Positions 46,406 through 56,527 of a stretch of 64,000 nucleotides of DNA are shown here, piece by piece. Numbering within the stretch: position 1 is the stretch's first letter; each line of letters opens with the position of its first letter. This DNA is from Rhodobacteraceae bacterium M382 (lineage in GTDB: Bacteria; Pseudomonadota; Alphaproteobacteria; Rhodobacterales; Rhodobacteraceae): NCBI GenBank assembly GCA_025141015.1, contig CP081098.1:874501-938500 (forward strand), given 5' to 3'. A program made the translations under genes and the position numbers. Below the pieces are notes generated by a model. The model did not search any database. It had not been told where the DNA came from and saw only the letters and a list, made by a program, of their open reading frames with translations.

Positions 46406-47389
46406 ATGAAAACAGCAGAGCAAGTCACCTTTGGTGGTGCAGGTTTGGACCGGGCCGCCCATTTGCGGGAACAGCCGGAGATGCTTGCCAGCATGTTGGC
46501 CGAGGGCAATGCGCAATGCCTGATCCTGTGGCGCGGCAAGATACTGGTGCGGGGAGAACGGCTGGACCGTTTGGCACCGCTTGCGGCACATCACGACATT
46601 GTCGTGAATGGTCCGGCGGGACCTGTTTCATCGCCGCTTTTTCTGGGGATTGCCGCCGATGGTCTGCCCTGGTTTGTGCGCGATATTTCTGCCTGGGCAC
46701 CAGCCGATCTGGAGACCGCCGCACTGGACAGTTTTCTGGACCAAAGCGAACAACAGCATCCCGATCTTCCGACAGGCCATGTTTTCGCTGAATTGCGGCG
46801 GATCATGACCCGCCTGTCTGCGGAGGAGGCCGAATTGGCCGCAACGGCCAAGGCAATTCTGGGTTGGCATCATACGCACAAGTTCTGCGCAAAATGTGGC
46901 GAACCCAGCGAGAGCACCATGGCAGGCTGGCAACGTATCTGTCCCAGCTGCGGGGGCGCGCATTTCCCGCGCACAGACCCCGTTGTCATCATGTTGATCA
47001 CACATGGCAACAAGGTTTTGATGGGGCGGTCGCCGGGTTGGCCGGAAGGGATGTACTCCCTATTGGCTGGTTTTGTAGAGCCAGGCGAAACGCTCGAGGC
47101 GGCAGTTCGGCGCGAGGTTTTCGAGGAAGCAGGTGTGCAAGTCGGGGCCGTGACTTATCTGGCAAGTCAACCTTGGCCCTTCCCTGCATCATTGATGTTT
47201 GGTTGTGCAGGGGAGGCATTGAGTTCCGATCTCAACATCGACCCGGTGGAAATTGAAGATGCGCTGTGGGTGACCCGCGAAGAAATGATGGCGGCCTTTG
47301 CGGGAGAGCATCCCGTACTGTTGCCTGCGCGGAAAGGTGCAATTGCACATTTCCTGTTGCAGAACTGGCTTGCGGATACGCTGGATTGA
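46406..47389 (+). CDS. nudC: NADH pyrophosphatase (NAD diphosphatase, NudC)
   Basis: A 327-residue hydrolase that cuts NAD(H) to NMN(H) and AMP and removes NAD caps from RNA. The zinc ribbon is FCAKCGEPS with ICPSCGG around residues 160-182, and the Nudix box is [23 protein letters not shown] near residue 225-247. The conserved [12 protein letters not shown] after it is the NudC signature. ATG at 46406 fits the family length; the longer frame is not needed. It is divergent from the phosphodiesterase gene. Confidence 0.95.
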   Translation: MKTAEQVTFGGAGLDRAAHLREQPEMLASMLAEGNAQCLILWRGKILVRGERLDRLAPLAAHHDIVVNGPAGPVSSPLFLGIAADGLPWFVRDISAWAPADLETAALDSFLDQSEQQHPDLPTGHVFAELRRIMTRLSAEEAELAATAKAILGWHHTHKFCAKCGEPSESTMAGWQRICPSCGGAHFPRTDPVVIMLITHGNKVLMGRSPGWPEGMYSLLAGFVEPGETLEAAVRREVFEEAGVQVGAVTYLASQPWPFPASLMFGCAGEALSSDLNIDPVEIEDALWVTREEMMAAFAGEHPVLLPARKGAIAHFLLQNWLADTLD

Positions 47390-47426
47390 GGGGACAATCG
47401 CGTCAAACAAGAGGCGCAGTCAAACC

Positions 47427-47894
47427 ATGGAATTCATCAGCAAGGAAGATATCGAAGCTCCGATCGGTGATGTGTTTGCCGCATTGAGCGAATTCGAAAC
47501 TTTTGAGCGTCAGGCGATTCGTCGTGGCGTGGAATTGCAACGGCAGGGGGATCTGCACCACCCCGTTCCCGGATTGTCGTGGGACGCTGAATTCACGATG
47601 CGGGGAAAGCTACGCAAGATACGGGTGCTTTTGACCGAATATGAGCCGGACACGTCTATTCAGCTGGAAGGCGAAGGATCGGGCCTGAAGGGGCATTTTG
47701 ATCTGGACCTGATGGCGCTGTCGCCAAAACGTACGCGCATGACCGTGACCCTGACGGTGGATGCCAAAAGCCTGTCTGCACGCCTGTTTCTGCAATCGCT
47801 GAAACTGGCGCGCGGGAATTTGACAAAGCGGTTCAAGTTGAAAGTGGCCGACTATGCCAAAACGATGGAAGACCGGTTAAGCCGTCTGGCTTGA
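47427..47894 (+). CDS. SRPBCC (START-like) family protein
   Basis: A 155-residue protein with a helix-grip fold: [19 protein letters not shown] at the N-terminus, strands with [18 protein letters not shown], a ligand-cavity part and a long C-terminal helix ([18 protein letters not shown]). Such proteins bind lipids or hydrophobic ligands; the ligand is unknown. It starts 37 bases after nudC and probably shares its transcript, a pairing seen in other Rhodobacterales. Confidence 0.82.
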   Translation: MEFISKEDIEAPIGDVFAALSEFETFERQAIRRGVELQRQGDLHHPVPGLSWDAEFTMRGKLRKIRVLLTEYEPDTSIQLEGEGSGLKGHFDLDLMALSPKRTRMTVTLTVDAKSLSARLFLQSLKLARGNLTKRFKLKVADYAKTMEDRLSRLA

Positions 47895-47935
47895 AACGGG
47901 CCGATTGGTTCTATTTGCGCCAGGATAGCCAGCGA

Positions 47936-48769
47936 TCAATCGCGGGCTTGATGCACAGGATAAACCCCCAGGATTTCGACATTCGTCGTGAAATACCCCA
48001 GTTCATCCATAGCCAGATGCACATTGTGATCGTCGGGATGGCCTTCGATTTCCGCATAGAACTGGGTCGCGGTAAAGGAACCATCGACCATATAGCTTTC
48101 CAGCTTGGTCATGTTGACGCCATTGGTCGCAAACCCACCCATTGCCTTATACAGGGCAGCGGGAATGTTGCGGACCTGAAAGACAAAGCTTGTAACCATG
48201 CCGCGATCACCCCGCCGGGAATGGTCGGCTTTTGGGGACATGACCAGAAAGCGAGTGGTATTGTTGTCCTCATCTTCGATATGACGGGCCAGAACACTCA
48301 ACCCATAGATTTCTCCAGCCAGCTCACTGGCCAGAGCAGCGGAATGGATGTCGCCCGCTTCGGCCACTTCGCGTGCTGCGCGGGCATTGTCCGGGCTGAC
48401 CCGTCCACGAATTCCGTGATGGCGCAGGAACCCGGCGCATTGCGGCAACAGGACCAGATGGGAATGAGCTTCGCGAACGTCTTGGATCGTGGCACCCGGA
48501 ACAGCCAGCAGGTTGATGTGGACCCGGACAAATTCTTCGTCGATGATATGCAGCCCGCTCTGGGGCAAAAGCCGATGAATATCGGCGACGCGCCCGTAGG
48601 TTGTGTTTTCAACCGGTAGCATCGCCAAATCAGCATTGCCTTCCTTGACCGCGTGAATCACATCCTCGAACGTGCGGCAGGGCAAGGCCTCCATATTGGG
48701 CCGCGCCTTGGCGCAGGCTTCGTGACTATAGGCTCCGGGTTCCCCCTGAAAGGCGATACGATTGGTCAT
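47936..48769 (-). CDS. pheA: Prephenate dehydratase
   Basis: A 277-residue enzyme that converts prephenate to phenylpyruvate in phenylalanine synthesis. The catalytic domain has IAFQGEPGAYSHEAC, LPVENTTYGRVADI, and the NNTTRFLVMS motif with the catalytic Thr-Arg-Phe; the ACT regulatory domain begins at SFVFQVRNIPAALYK and binds phenylalanine for feedback control. No chorismate mutase domain is attached. Convergent with the SRPBCC gene and divergent from the cytochrome gene. Confidence 0.95.
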   Translation of the reverse strand: MTNRIAFQGEPGAYSHEACAKARPNMEALPCRTFEDVIHAVKEGNADLAMLPVENTTYGRVADIHRLLPQSGLHIIDEEFVRVHINLLAVPGATIQDVREAHSHLVLLPQCAGFLRHHGIRGRVSPDNARAAREVAEAGDIHSAALASELAGEIYGLSVLARHIEDEDNNTTRFLVMSPKADHSRRGDRGMVTSFVFQVRNIPAALYKAMGGFATNGVNMTKLESYMVDGSFTATQFYAEIEGHPDDHNVHLAMDELGYFTTNVEILGVYPVHQARD

Positions 48770-48890
48770 TTGCCGCTTTTCCCTGCAAAATTGTTACACC
48801 GGGCGTTTGGTCGCGCTGTCTATACCTTGCCTAAGCCAAGGGGAAGCCTTAGACACTCCCGCAAACAGATCTAATGGAACAGCGATCACG

Positions 48891-49394
48891 ATGGACACGA
48901 TGACCCTTACCAAAGCCGCTGCAGCTCTTTGTGGCGCGTTGCTGGTGCTCCTGCTGGGCAAATGGGCCGCAGAGGGGCTGTATCACATGGAGAGCCACGG
49001 TGAGGCTGCCTATGTGATCGAAGTCGAAGAGACAGCCAGTTCTGAAGAAGTTGAAGAAGTTTCGTTCGACGAACTTTATGCGCAGGCCGATGTTGGCAAA
49101 GGTGCCAAGGTCTTCAAGAAATGTGGTGCCTGCCACAAGGTCGAAGACGGCGTGAATGCCACTGGACCGTCTCTGTACGGTGTTGTGGGCCGGACCATGG
49201 GTGGCTTGGACGGCTTTGGCTATTCCGGCACCATGGCGGGCATGAGCGACGGCACTTGGACCCCCGAAGAGCTGGATGCCTTCCTGACCAAACCGTCGGC
49301 CTATGCAGCAGGCACCTCGATGAGCTTCTCGGGCCTCAAGAAGCAAAAGGACCGGGTGAACCTGATTGCTTATCTGGATAGCCTGGACGACTGA
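48891..49394 (+). CDS. Membrane-anchored cytochrome c (c552/CycM-type)
   Basis: A 167-residue class I cytochrome c. An uncleaved N-terminal helix (TKAAAALCGALLVLLLGKWA) is followed by an acidic linker (EVEETASSEEVEEVS) and the haem domain with C78-GACH-K and a distal Met near GTSMSFSGLKK. Anchored cytochromes of this kind carry electrons from the bc1 complex to terminal oxidases, which fits the cbb3 operon found later. The frame opening at 48762 includes the pheA promoter; the ATG at 48891 gives the right anchor. A terminator follows. Confidence 0.9.
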   Translation: MDTMTLTKAAAALCGALLVLLLGKWAAEGLYHMESHGEAAYVIEVEETASSEEVEEVSFDELYAQADVGKGAKVFKKCGACHKVEDGVNATGPSLYGVVGRTMGGLDGFGYSGTMAGMSDGTWTPEELDAFLTKPSAYAAGTSMSFSGLKKQKDRVNLIAYLDSLDD

Positions 49395-49414
49395 TCCGGT
49401 TTCTTGTGAATGCT

Positions 49415-49449
49415 AAAAAAGCCACGGCAATTTGCTGTGGCTTTTTTTT
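49415..49449 (+). terminator. Rho-independent terminator after the cytochrome gene
   Basis: A 10-bp stem GCCACGGCAA/TTGCTGTGGC (one G-T pair) with a single-base T loop lies between an A-run and a run of 8 T, so it can stop transcription from both sides. Confidence 0.88.
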
Positions 49450-49713
49450 GTCTCGCCCAAAGCCGCTCGAACGATATCGTTACACAAGTTGCAACGTCTT
49501 TGGGCCGCTTCCCCCCAAAGATTGTGATCAAAGTCTTCGAAGCGCCCCGTTGCGCGCAGGTTTGCCTGTTGCGGGCTCTCAAATGGGCGCGCGCGGTCAA
49601 TTCACGGCTTGTTCATGGAAACGGAACTTGAATATCCCTACTGCGGACCATTAGCTTGGCCATGACACAATGCGCGCCCGATCCAAGAGGTGCGTCCAAG
49701 GAGGAAGAGCCTG

Positions 49714-51639
49714 ATGACAGCCCCCCGCACCGCTGTGCGTGTTCGCGTATTGGACCCGAAACCTGCTCAGAGGGTCCTGATGAATGCTCTGGCCGTTCTG
49801 GGGCTGGCACTGATCGTCCTGTTCAGCGTGACCTCGCTCAGCTGGGCCGATGACAAGATCATCAAGAGCCACGGGTTTTCGGAATTTGGAGATTTGAAAT
49901 ACCCGGAAGGGTTTGCGTATTTTGACTATGTCAATCCTGATGCGCCGCGCGGTGGAGAATTGTCCTATGCGGCCGAGGGGACTTTCAGCAGTTTCAACCC
50001 CTTTACTCGCAAGGGGCGTGCCGGTGCCCGGTCCGCCGATCAATATGAATCCCTCCTGACTCCTTCCTATGATGAACCCGCCGCCTATTACGGGCTGCTG
50101 GCCGAAAGCCTAGAATATCCTGAAAGCCAGGATTGGGTGATCTTCAACATGCGTCCCGAAGCGCGGTTCTCAGATGGCACACCGGTAACTGCCGAGGATG
50201 TCGTGTTTTCGCATAACATTCTGCTGGACCAGGGGTTGAAGTCCTATGCCGATGCAGTGCGTGCCCGAATCCCAAAGGCCGAGGCACTGGGTCCGCTTAG
50301 GGTCAAGTTCTACTTCTCCCCCGACTTTCCGCGCCGCGCGATGATCAGCCAGGTGGGGGGCACTCCGGTGTTCTCCAAGGCCTGGTTCGAAGAGGATGCG
50401 GAAAACCGGCGTTTGGATGAACCTCGACTGCAGCCCGGCGTCGGTTCAGCCCCCTATGTGTTGGACAGCTATGACATCAATCGTCGTGTCGTTTACAAAC
50501 GTAATCCCGATTACTGGGGCGATCATGTGAACGTCAACGTGGGCCGCAATAACTATGACACCATCCGCATCGAATATTTCAGCGATTCCATTGCCGCGAT
50601 GGAAGCGTTCAAGGCCGGGGAATTCACCCTGCGACAGGAAAACAATTCCAAAAGCTGGGCCACCGCCTATGACTTCCCCGCCATTTCCAACGGGCAGGTG
50701 ATCAAGGGCGATTTTCGCGATGGTGACGTTCCGCCTGCCAGCGGCTTTGTCATGAACATGGGACGTCCACAGTTTCAGGACATCCGCGTGCGCGAAGCGG
50801 TTCAGCTGGCCTATAACTTTGAGTGGACCAACGAGAGCCTGCAATACGGACTTTTTCAACAACGCAGCTCGTTCTGGGAAGGCACTGATCTAGAGGCAAC
50901 GGGCCTGCCGGAGGGGCGCGAACGCCAAGTTCTGGACGCCATTGGCGATGCGTTGGATTCTGCTGTGTTGACCGAAGAGCCGGTCGTGGCGCACAGTTCG
51001 AAACCCAATCGCCAAACCGACCGGCGCAATCTGCGCCGGGCGATGAAGCTTCTGGATGAGGCCGGGTGGATGGTTGGCGATGACGGGGTGCGCCGCAACG
51101 CGCAGGGTGAAACGCTGAAAATCGAATTCCTGGCAGACCGCCCGTCTCTGGACCGCTTGATTCAACCGTTTGTCGACAACCTGAAATCCATGGGCATCAA
51201 CGCTGTCTACAGCCGCGTGGACAGTGCCCAGTTCACTCTGCGTCGTCGCGAACGTGATTATGACATGATGATGGGCAGCTATCCGATGTCCCTGCAGCCC
51301 TCGACTGGGCTGTATCAAAGATTCGGGACCAAGGATGCCGAATATTCAGTGTTCAACACCGCCGGTGTGCATGGTCCCGATATTGAGCCTCTGATTGACA
51401 ATATTGTTGCCGCCAAGACAACCCAGGACCTGACCGCCAATGTGCGCGCGCTGGATCGGGTGCTGCGCGCGAAACGGTTCATGGTGCCGACGTGGTATTT
51501 GGGAAAATACTGGGTGGCCTATTGGGATCAATACGCGTTCCCTGACAACCTGCCTCCGTTTGCCCTGGGGATCGAAGACCTGTGGTGGGTGGATGCCGAC
51601 AGGGCTGCAGCCTTGAAGTCCTCTGGCGCGTTGCGGTAA
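49714..51639 (+). CDS. yejA: Peptide ABC transporter substrate-binding protein (YejA-like)
   Basis: A 641-residue periplasmic binding protein of family SBP_bac_5. A long signal peptide (ALAVLGLALIVLFSVTSLSWA) is followed by KSHGFSEFGDLKYPEGFAYFD and FNPFTRKGRAGARS, typical of YejA, then the GSAPYVLDSYDIN and RNPDYWG blocks. It brings oligopeptides (in known systems also microcin C) to YejBE. The ATG at 49714 has AAGGAGGAAGAG upstream. First gene of the complete yejABEF operon. Confidence 0.92.
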   Translation: MTAPRTAVRVRVLDPKPAQRVLMNALAVLGLALIVLFSVTSLSWADDKIIKSHGFSEFGDLKYPEGFAYFDYVNPDAPRGGELSYAAEGTFSSFNPFTRKGRAGARSADQYESLLTPSYDEPAAYYGLLAESLEYPESQDWVIFNMRPEARFSDGTPVTAEDVVFSHNILLDQGLKSYADAVRARIPKAEALGPLRVKFYFSPDFPRRAMISQVGGTPVFSKAWFEEDAENRRLDEPRLQPGVGSAPYVLDSYDINRRVVYKRNPDYWGDHVNVNVGRNNYDTIRIEYFSDSIAAMEAFKAGEFTLRQENNSKSWATAYDFPAISNGQVIKGDFRDGDVPPASGFVMNMGRPQFQDIRVREAVQLAYNFEWTNESLQYGLFQQRSSFWEGTDLEATGLPEGRERQVLDAIGDALDSAVLTEEPVVAHSSKPNRQTDRRNLRRAMKLLDEAGWMVGDDGVRRNAQGETLKIEFLADRPSLDRLIQPFVDNLKSMGINAVYSRVDSAQFTLRRRERDYDMMMGSYPMSLQPSTGLYQRFGTKDAEYSVFNTAGVHGPDIEPLIDNIVAAKTTQDLTANVRALDRVLRAKRFMVPTWYLGKYWVAYWDQYAFPDNLPPFALGIEDLWWVDADRAAALKSSGALR

Positions 51640-51648
51640 CCCGCGATC

Positions 51649-52740
51649 ATGGGAGCATATATCCTCAGACGCCTGTTGTTGGTGATCCCGACGCTGATCG
51701 GGATCATGATCATCAACTTTGCCCTGGTACAATTCGTCCCCGGTGGCCCGGTGGATCAGGCCATCGCACAGCTTCAGGGCGGCGGTGATGTTTTTGAGGG
51801 CTTCGCCGGGCAGGGCAATGATGTCCAGTTGGACACCCAGACCACCGCGGCCAGCGAACGCTATATCGGTGCCCGAGGCTTGCCGCCCGAGTTCATTAAA
51901 GAGCTTGAAGAACTCTATGGGCTCGACAAACCTGCGCATGAACGGTTTTTCGCCATGATGGGCAATTACATGCGTCTCGATTTTGGCGAAAGTTACTTCC
52001 GCAAGATCGAAGTACTGGATCTGGTATTGGAAAAAATGCCGGTGTCGATCACGTTGGGTCTTTGGTCCACGCTGATCGCCTATATCATCTCGATCCCGCT
52101 GGGCATTCGCAAAGCGGTGCGCGACGGATCGCGGTTTGACACCTGGACCAGCGGCATCATCATCGCCGCCTATGCCATCCCGGGGTTTCTGTTTGCGGTG
52201 ATGTTGCTGGTGCTGTTTGCTGGCGGATCCTATTGGCAAATCTTCCCGTTGCGGGGGCTGACATCGGATAATTTCGAAACGCTGTCGCTGTGGGGAAAGA
52301 TCGTCGATTACCTGTGGCACATCACCCTGCCTGTTGTGGCCTCGACCATATCGGCCTTTGCCACGCTGACGCTGTTGACCAAGAATTCGTTCCTGGACGA
52401 GATCAAGAAGCAATATGTGATCACCGCACGTGCCAAGGGTTTGAGCGAGAGCAGGGTGCTGTATGGCCATGTATTCCGCAATGCGATGTTGATCGTGATT
52501 GCCGGGTTTCCGTCTGTGTTCATCGGCTTGTTCTTTGGCGGGTCGGTGATTATCGAAACGCTGTTCTCTCTGGATGGTCTGGGGCGGCTCGGGTTCGAAG
52601 CGGCTGTGGCACGGGATTACCCAGTGGTCTTTGGCACGCTGTTCATGTTCGGGATCATCGGGTTGGTTGCGGGGATTCTGTCGGATCTGATGTATGTGCT
52701 GGTCGACCCGCGTATCGACTTTGAAAAGAGGGAGGGGTAA
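51649..52740 (+). CDS. yejB: Peptide ABC transporter permease (YejB-like)
   Basis: A 363-residue inner-membrane permease. N-terminal [20 protein letters not shown] and the [12 protein letters not shown] loop are the YejB/DppB opening; the transport signature is [20 protein letters not shown]; six helices can be traced. The periplasmic insert contains [14 protein letters not shown], an insertion larger than in DppB and usual for YejB. It starts ten bases after yejA and directly abuts yejE. Confidence 0.93.
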   Translation: MGAYILRRLLLVIPTLIGIMIINFALVQFVPGGPVDQAIAQLQGGGDVFEGFAGQGNDVQLDTQTTAASERYIGARGLPPEFIKELEELYGLDKPAHERFFAMMGNYMRLDFGESYFRKIEVLDLVLEKMPVSITLGLWSTLIAYIISIPLGIRKAVRDGSRFDTWTSGIIIAAYAIPGFLFAVMLLVLFAGGSYWQIFPLRGLTSDNFETLSLWGKIVDYLWHITLPVVASTISAFATLTLLTKNSFLDEIKKQYVITARAKGLSESRVLYGHVFRNAMLIVIAGFPSVFIGLFFGGSVIIETLFSLDGLGRLGFEAAVARDYPVVFGTLFMFGIIGLVAGILSDLMYVLVDPRIDFEKREG

Positions 52741-53853
52741 ATGGCGCTCTCTCCGATTGCCAAACGCCGCTGGCGCAATTTCCGACGCAATGGGCGGGCG
52801 TATTGGTCGCTGATCATATTCACCGTGTTGTTCACCATTTCGCTGTTTGCCGAATTCATCGCCAACGACAAACCGATCCTGGTCAGCTATCGCGGTGAGT
52901 TGCGAATGCCGGTGTTCAACTTTTACCCTGAAACGGCCTTTGGCGGTGATTTCCAGACCGAAGCGAAATACAGCGACCCCGAGGTGAAATGCCTGATCGC
53001 AACCGGTGGGGTTGAGGAATGTTTGTACGAACCCGAAGAGGTCATGCAGGGCGTCACCGATGGGACCTATTCCGACGGCGTCCAAGGCTATCAAAAGGGT
53101 TGGGCCATCTGGCCGGTCATTCCGTATTCCTACAAAACCTCCGTAGATCGACCCGGCGCAGCGCCTCTGCCACCCAATGGGCAGAACTGGTTGGGCACGG
53201 ATGACACCAAACGCGACGTGTTGGCGCGGGTGATCTATGGGTTCAGGCTCTCGATCTTCTTCACGCTCATCGTGACCACAGTGGCCAGCGTGATCGGCAT
53301 CCTTGCCGGTGCGGTTCAGGGGTATTTCGGTGGATGGCTGGACTTGATCTTTCAACGCGTGATCGAAGTCTGGTCGGGCACGCCACAGCTTTATGTGATC
53401 ATCATCATGTTCGCGGTGTTCGGGCGCAGTTTCTGGCTGCTGATCATCCTGATGATCGCCTTTGGCTGGATGTCGCTGGTCAGCGTGGTGCGGGCCGAAT
53501 TCCTGCGTGCGCGCAATCTGGAATATGTTCGTGCAGCCAAGGCGTTGGGCGTGGGCAACTGGACCATCATGTTCCGCCATATGTTGCCCAATGCAATGGT
53601 CGCCACGGTGACCTTTCTACCGTTCATCGTGACCGGCACCATCGGATCTCTGGCGGGATTGGATTTTCTGGGTTTTGGTCTGCCGCCGTCGTCACCGTCC
53701 CTGGGGCAATTGGCGCTCCAGGCGAAACAGAACCTTCAGGCACCCTGGCTGGGCTTCACCGCGTTTTTCACCTTTGCCATCATGCTGTCGCTGCTTGTCT
53801 TTGTCTTTGAAGGTGTGCGCGACGCCTTTGACCCAAGAAAGACTTTTTCATGA
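52741..53853 (+). CDS. yejE: Peptide ABC transporter permease (YejE-like)
   Basis: A 370-residue permease with a long periplasmic region between helix 1 and helix 2 (residues about 45-160) that is typical of YejE, and the signature RAKALGVGNWTIMFRHMLPN near residue 265. LDFLGFGLPPSSPSLGQL closes the family pattern. Its start follows the yejB stop with no gap; its stop overlaps the yejF start by four bases. Confidence 0.93.
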   Translation: MALSPIAKRRWRNFRRNGRAYWSLIIFTVLFTISLFAEFIANDKPILVSYRGELRMPVFNFYPETAFGGDFQTEAKYSDPEVKCLIATGGVEECLYEPEEVMQGVTDGTYSDGVQGYQKGWAIWPVIPYSYKTSVDRPGAAPLPPNGQNWLGTDDTKRDVLARVIYGFRLSIFFTLIVTTVASVIGILAGAVQGYFGGWLDLIFQRVIEVWSGTPQLYVIIIMFAVFGRSFWLLIILMIAFGWMSLVSVVRAEFLRARNLEYVRAAKALGVGNWTIMFRHMLPNAMVATVTFLPFIVTGTIGSLAGLDFLGFGLPPSSPSLGQLALQAKQNLQAPWLGFTAFFTFAIMLSLLVFVFEGVRDAFDPRKTFS

Positions 53854-55430
53854 GCGCGCTGTTAGAGGTTAAGGACTTGCGGGTTTCGTTCCGCCAGGAC
53901 GGCAGAATCACCCAGGCGGTGCGAGGCGTGTCGTTTACCGTGGGGCGGGGGGAAACCGTGGCACTGGTGGGGGAATCCGGATCAGGCAAATCGGTATCTG
54001 CCCTGTCCACTGTGTCCCTGCTGGGCGACAGTGCCATCGTTGAAGGATCGGTGACCTATGACGGTGACCAGATGATCGGAGCCAGCGAACATCGCCTGAT
54101 GGAGGTGCGGGGCAATGACATCAGCTTTATCTTTCAGGAGCCGATGACATCGTTGAATCCGCTGCACACGATTGAAAAGCAGTTGGCAGAATCGCTGGCG
54201 CTGCATCAGAGCCTGGAAGGCCAGGCCGCCCGCGCACGCATTTTGGACTTGCTGACACAGGTTGGAATTCGCGACCCGGAAACCCGGCTGGGCGCTTATC
54301 CGCATCAGCTGTCGGGGGGGCAACGCCAACGCGTGATGATTGCCATGGCGTTGGCCAACAAACCTGACATCCTGATTGCGGATGAGCCGACAACAGCGTT
54401 GGATGTCACCATTCAGGCGCAGATTCTGGACCTGCTGGCGGATCTGAAAAAACAGGAAGACATGGGCCTGCTGTTCATCACCCATGACCTGGGCATCGTG
54501 CGGCGCATCGCCGACCGGGTCTGTGTGATGAAGGACGGTGAAATCGTCGAAACCGGCCCCACCGAAGAGATTTTCAATAACCCGCAACACGCCTATACCC
54601 GCAAGCTGTTGGAGGCTGAACCCGGCGGTCGTCCTGATCCGGTGGCCGAATCCGCGCAGGAGATCGTGGCGACCAGGGATCTCAAGGTCTGGTTCCCAAT
54701 TCAAAAGGGGTTCCTGAAGAAAACCGTCGGCCATGTAAAGGCAGTCAACCCCAGCTCAATCTCTGTGCGCCAGGGTGAAACCCTTGGCATTGTTGGAGAA
54801 TCCGGATCTGGAAAAACCACCATGGCCTTGGCGATCATGCGATTGATTGCATCAGAGGGGGCGGTCACCTTTCAGGGAGATGATCTGCGTAAATGGTCCA
54901 CCCGCGATCTGCGCCGTTTGCGCAAGGATATGCAGATCGTGTTCCAGGATCCGTTCGGGTCATTGTCACCACGTATGACATGTGCACAGATCATTGCCGA
55001 AGGACTGCCGATCCATAATGTGGCCCGGGATCGCGCCCCGCGTGATTTGGTTGCCGAAGTGATGACCGAAGTTGGCTTGGATCCGGCGGCGATGGACCGC
55101 TATCCGCATGAATTCTCGGGAGGGCAGCGCCAGCGTATTGCCATTGCGCGGGCCATGATCTTGCGGCCCAAGCTGGTGGTGTTGGATGAACCGACCAGCG
55201 CGCTGGACATGACGGTGCAGGTGCAGATCGTCGATCTGTTGCGCGACCTGCAACGCCGCTATGGGTTGGCCTATCTGTTCATCAGCCATGATTTGAACGT
55301 GGTGCGGGCGATGTCGCACCAGGTGATTGTGATGAAACAGGGGGATGTTGTCGAACATGGCGACGCCGAGACCTTGTTCAAATCTCCCCGGACGGATTAT
55401 ACGAGAACGCTGTTGCAGGCTCTGGTGTAG
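53850..55430 (+). CDS. yejF: Peptide ABC transporter ATP-binding protein, double ATPase (YejF-like)
   Basis: A 526-residue fused ATPase. Two nucleotide-binding domains are visible: [10 protein letters not shown] with [15 protein letters not shown], and [10 protein letters not shown] with [15 protein letters not shown]; each carries its own Walker B ([24 protein letters not shown]) and switch His. One protein supplies both ATPase sites, as is normal for YejF. Last gene of the operon; a 137-base gap follows before the LuxR gene. Confidence 0.95.
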   Translation: MSALLEVKDLRVSFRQDGRITQAVRGVSFTVGRGETVALVGESGSGKSVSALSTVSLLGDSAIVEGSVTYDGDQMIGASEHRLMEVRGNDISFIFQEPMTSLNPLHTIEKQLAESLALHQSLEGQAARARILDLLTQVGIRDPETRLGAYPHQLSGGQRQRVMIAMALANKPDILIADEPTTALDVTIQAQILDLLADLKKQEDMGLLFITHDLGIVRRIADRVCVMKDGEIVETGPTEEIFNNPQHAYTRKLLEAEPGGRPDPVAESAQEIVATRDLKVWFPIQKGFLKKTVGHVKAVNPSSISVRQGETLGIVGESGSGKTTMALAIMRLIASEGAVTFQGDDLRKWSTRDLRRLRKDMQIVFQDPFGSLSPRMTCAQIIAEGLPIHNVARDRAPRDLVAEVMTEVGLDPAAMDRYPHEFSGGQRQRIAIARAMILRPKLVVLDEPTSALDMTVQVQIVDLLRDLQRRYGLAYLFISHDLNVVRAMSHQVIVMKQGDVVEHGDAETLFKSPRTDYTRTLLQALV

Positions 55431-55567
55431 CCGCGGATCCCAATTCTCGGTTTTCAAAAGGGCGTTGCGATTCCTTACCTCAAGCCAGTTGGTTATCGTT
55501 TCCAAGCGATGAAGAAGTAGGCTTCTCCTTACTGTCTTCGCACCGCCCCGTTGTCTAGGGTAGGGGT

Positions 55568-56308
55568 ATGTTGAATACGTCAATTGACCTTCTGGACAGA
55601 TTCTCTGCGGTGCAAACGCCAGAAGACCGCTGGAAAATCGCCAACGAAGTTTTCGCGGAATTGGGTGGATGCGGGTTGACCTATGCTATGGTTGATGTTC
55701 GCAATCTGATCCCTCATTGGGTGCAAAGTTCACTGAGCGAGGAATGGTTGTCGGAATATGTCGAACAGGACTACCATAGGGTGGATCCGTTTCTTTTGGA
55801 CATGCGCCGCGAACCTATTGGCAGTCTGGCTATCGGAGGCAGCCTGAGCCGCGACACCGCACCATCGGAAAAGGCGTTGCAGCTGAATTGGGGGTTTCGC
55901 GACGCGGGGTACACGTTGATGCGATCGAATTTATTTGCTGGTGATGCCAGCCATAGCCGAAAATGTGTGACCTTTTGCACGACCGAAGATGTGTCACATT
56001 TTGGCGAAGATCAGGTCAGAAAGATTCGCCAAGCTTCTACAATGGTTGCTGCTTTTGTTACGCCACTGGCAAGTTCCAAGGATGATGTGATTTCCAAAGG
56101 AATCCGCCACAAGAAGCTGAGCGGGCGAGAGCGTCAAATTCTGGCCGAGCTGGCCAATGGAAATCAGAATACCCAGATCGCGCACGACCTGGGCATTGCC
56201 GAGGTGACAGTGCGCAAGACGCTATTGTCGGCACGGGAGAAGTTGGGAGCAAGTACCCGCGAAGAAGCTTTGGCGATCGCAGTGCGTCTGGGAATATTAA
56301 GCCTCTAG
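55568..56308 (+). CDS. LuxR-family autoinducer-binding regulator (LuxR solo)
   Basis: A 246-residue regulator with an N-terminal autoinducer-binding domain (about 20-165): WLSEYVEQDYHRVDPFLLDM carries the Trp, Tyr, Asp-Pro pattern of acyl-homoserine-lactone receptors. The C-terminal LuxR HTH (about 180-240) is LSGRERQILAELANGNQNTQ and ITVRKTLLSAREKLG. No luxI-type synthase lies within the window, so it would respond to signals made elsewhere or to plant or algal molecules. The long gap at 55431 should contain its promoter. Confidence 0.88.
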   Translation: MLNTSIDLLDRFSAVQTPEDRWKIANEVFAELGGCGLTYAMVDVRNLIPHWVQSSLSEEWLSEYVEQDYHRVDPFLLDMRREPIGSLAIGGSLSRDTAPSEKALQLNWGFRDAGYTLMRSNLFAGDASHSRKCVTFCTTEDVSHFGEDQVRKIRQASTMVAAFVTPLASSKDDVISKGIRHKKLSGRERQILAELANGNQNTQIAHDLGIAEVTVRKTLLSAREKLGASTREEALAIAVRLGILSL

Positions 56309-56473
56309 GCGGATCAAAAAAGTGACCGGAGCTCACGGACCCCGGCCACTCTGATCAAAAGTGATTGTCTGCTAAATCCAAGACGATCCGGTGTTTATTG
56401 CCCCAATTGGGATGGCGGAACGTACAACCGAGTGGTCTTTCGCGCTCAAGGATAATCCTGAACTTGAACAAGA

Positions 56474-56505
56474 AAAGCCACCTATCGAATTCGATAGGTG
56501 GCTTT
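56474..56505. terminator. Perfect 32-bp palindrome between convergent luxR and hemN
   Basis: AAAGCCACCTATCGAA and its exact reverse complement meet with no loop bases (a GAATTC core sits at the centre). It lies between two convergent genes and has short A/T tails on both sides, so it probably acts as a bidirectional terminator. A regulator-binding palindrome is an alternative. Confidence 0.7.
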
Positions 56506-56527
56506 GAGATTTCGTTGCTATGCAGCC

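Noticed and set aside
49400-49713. A small gene between the cytochrome and yejA
   Set aside because: Frames here cover the terminator hairpin and lack start signals; only the terminator and the yejA leader are supported.
51346-53580. A 744-residue minus-strand frame over yejA-yejB-yejE
   Set aside because: Very rich in His, Gln, Asp and Arg, as expected for the reverse of transporter genes; the yej genes are complete.
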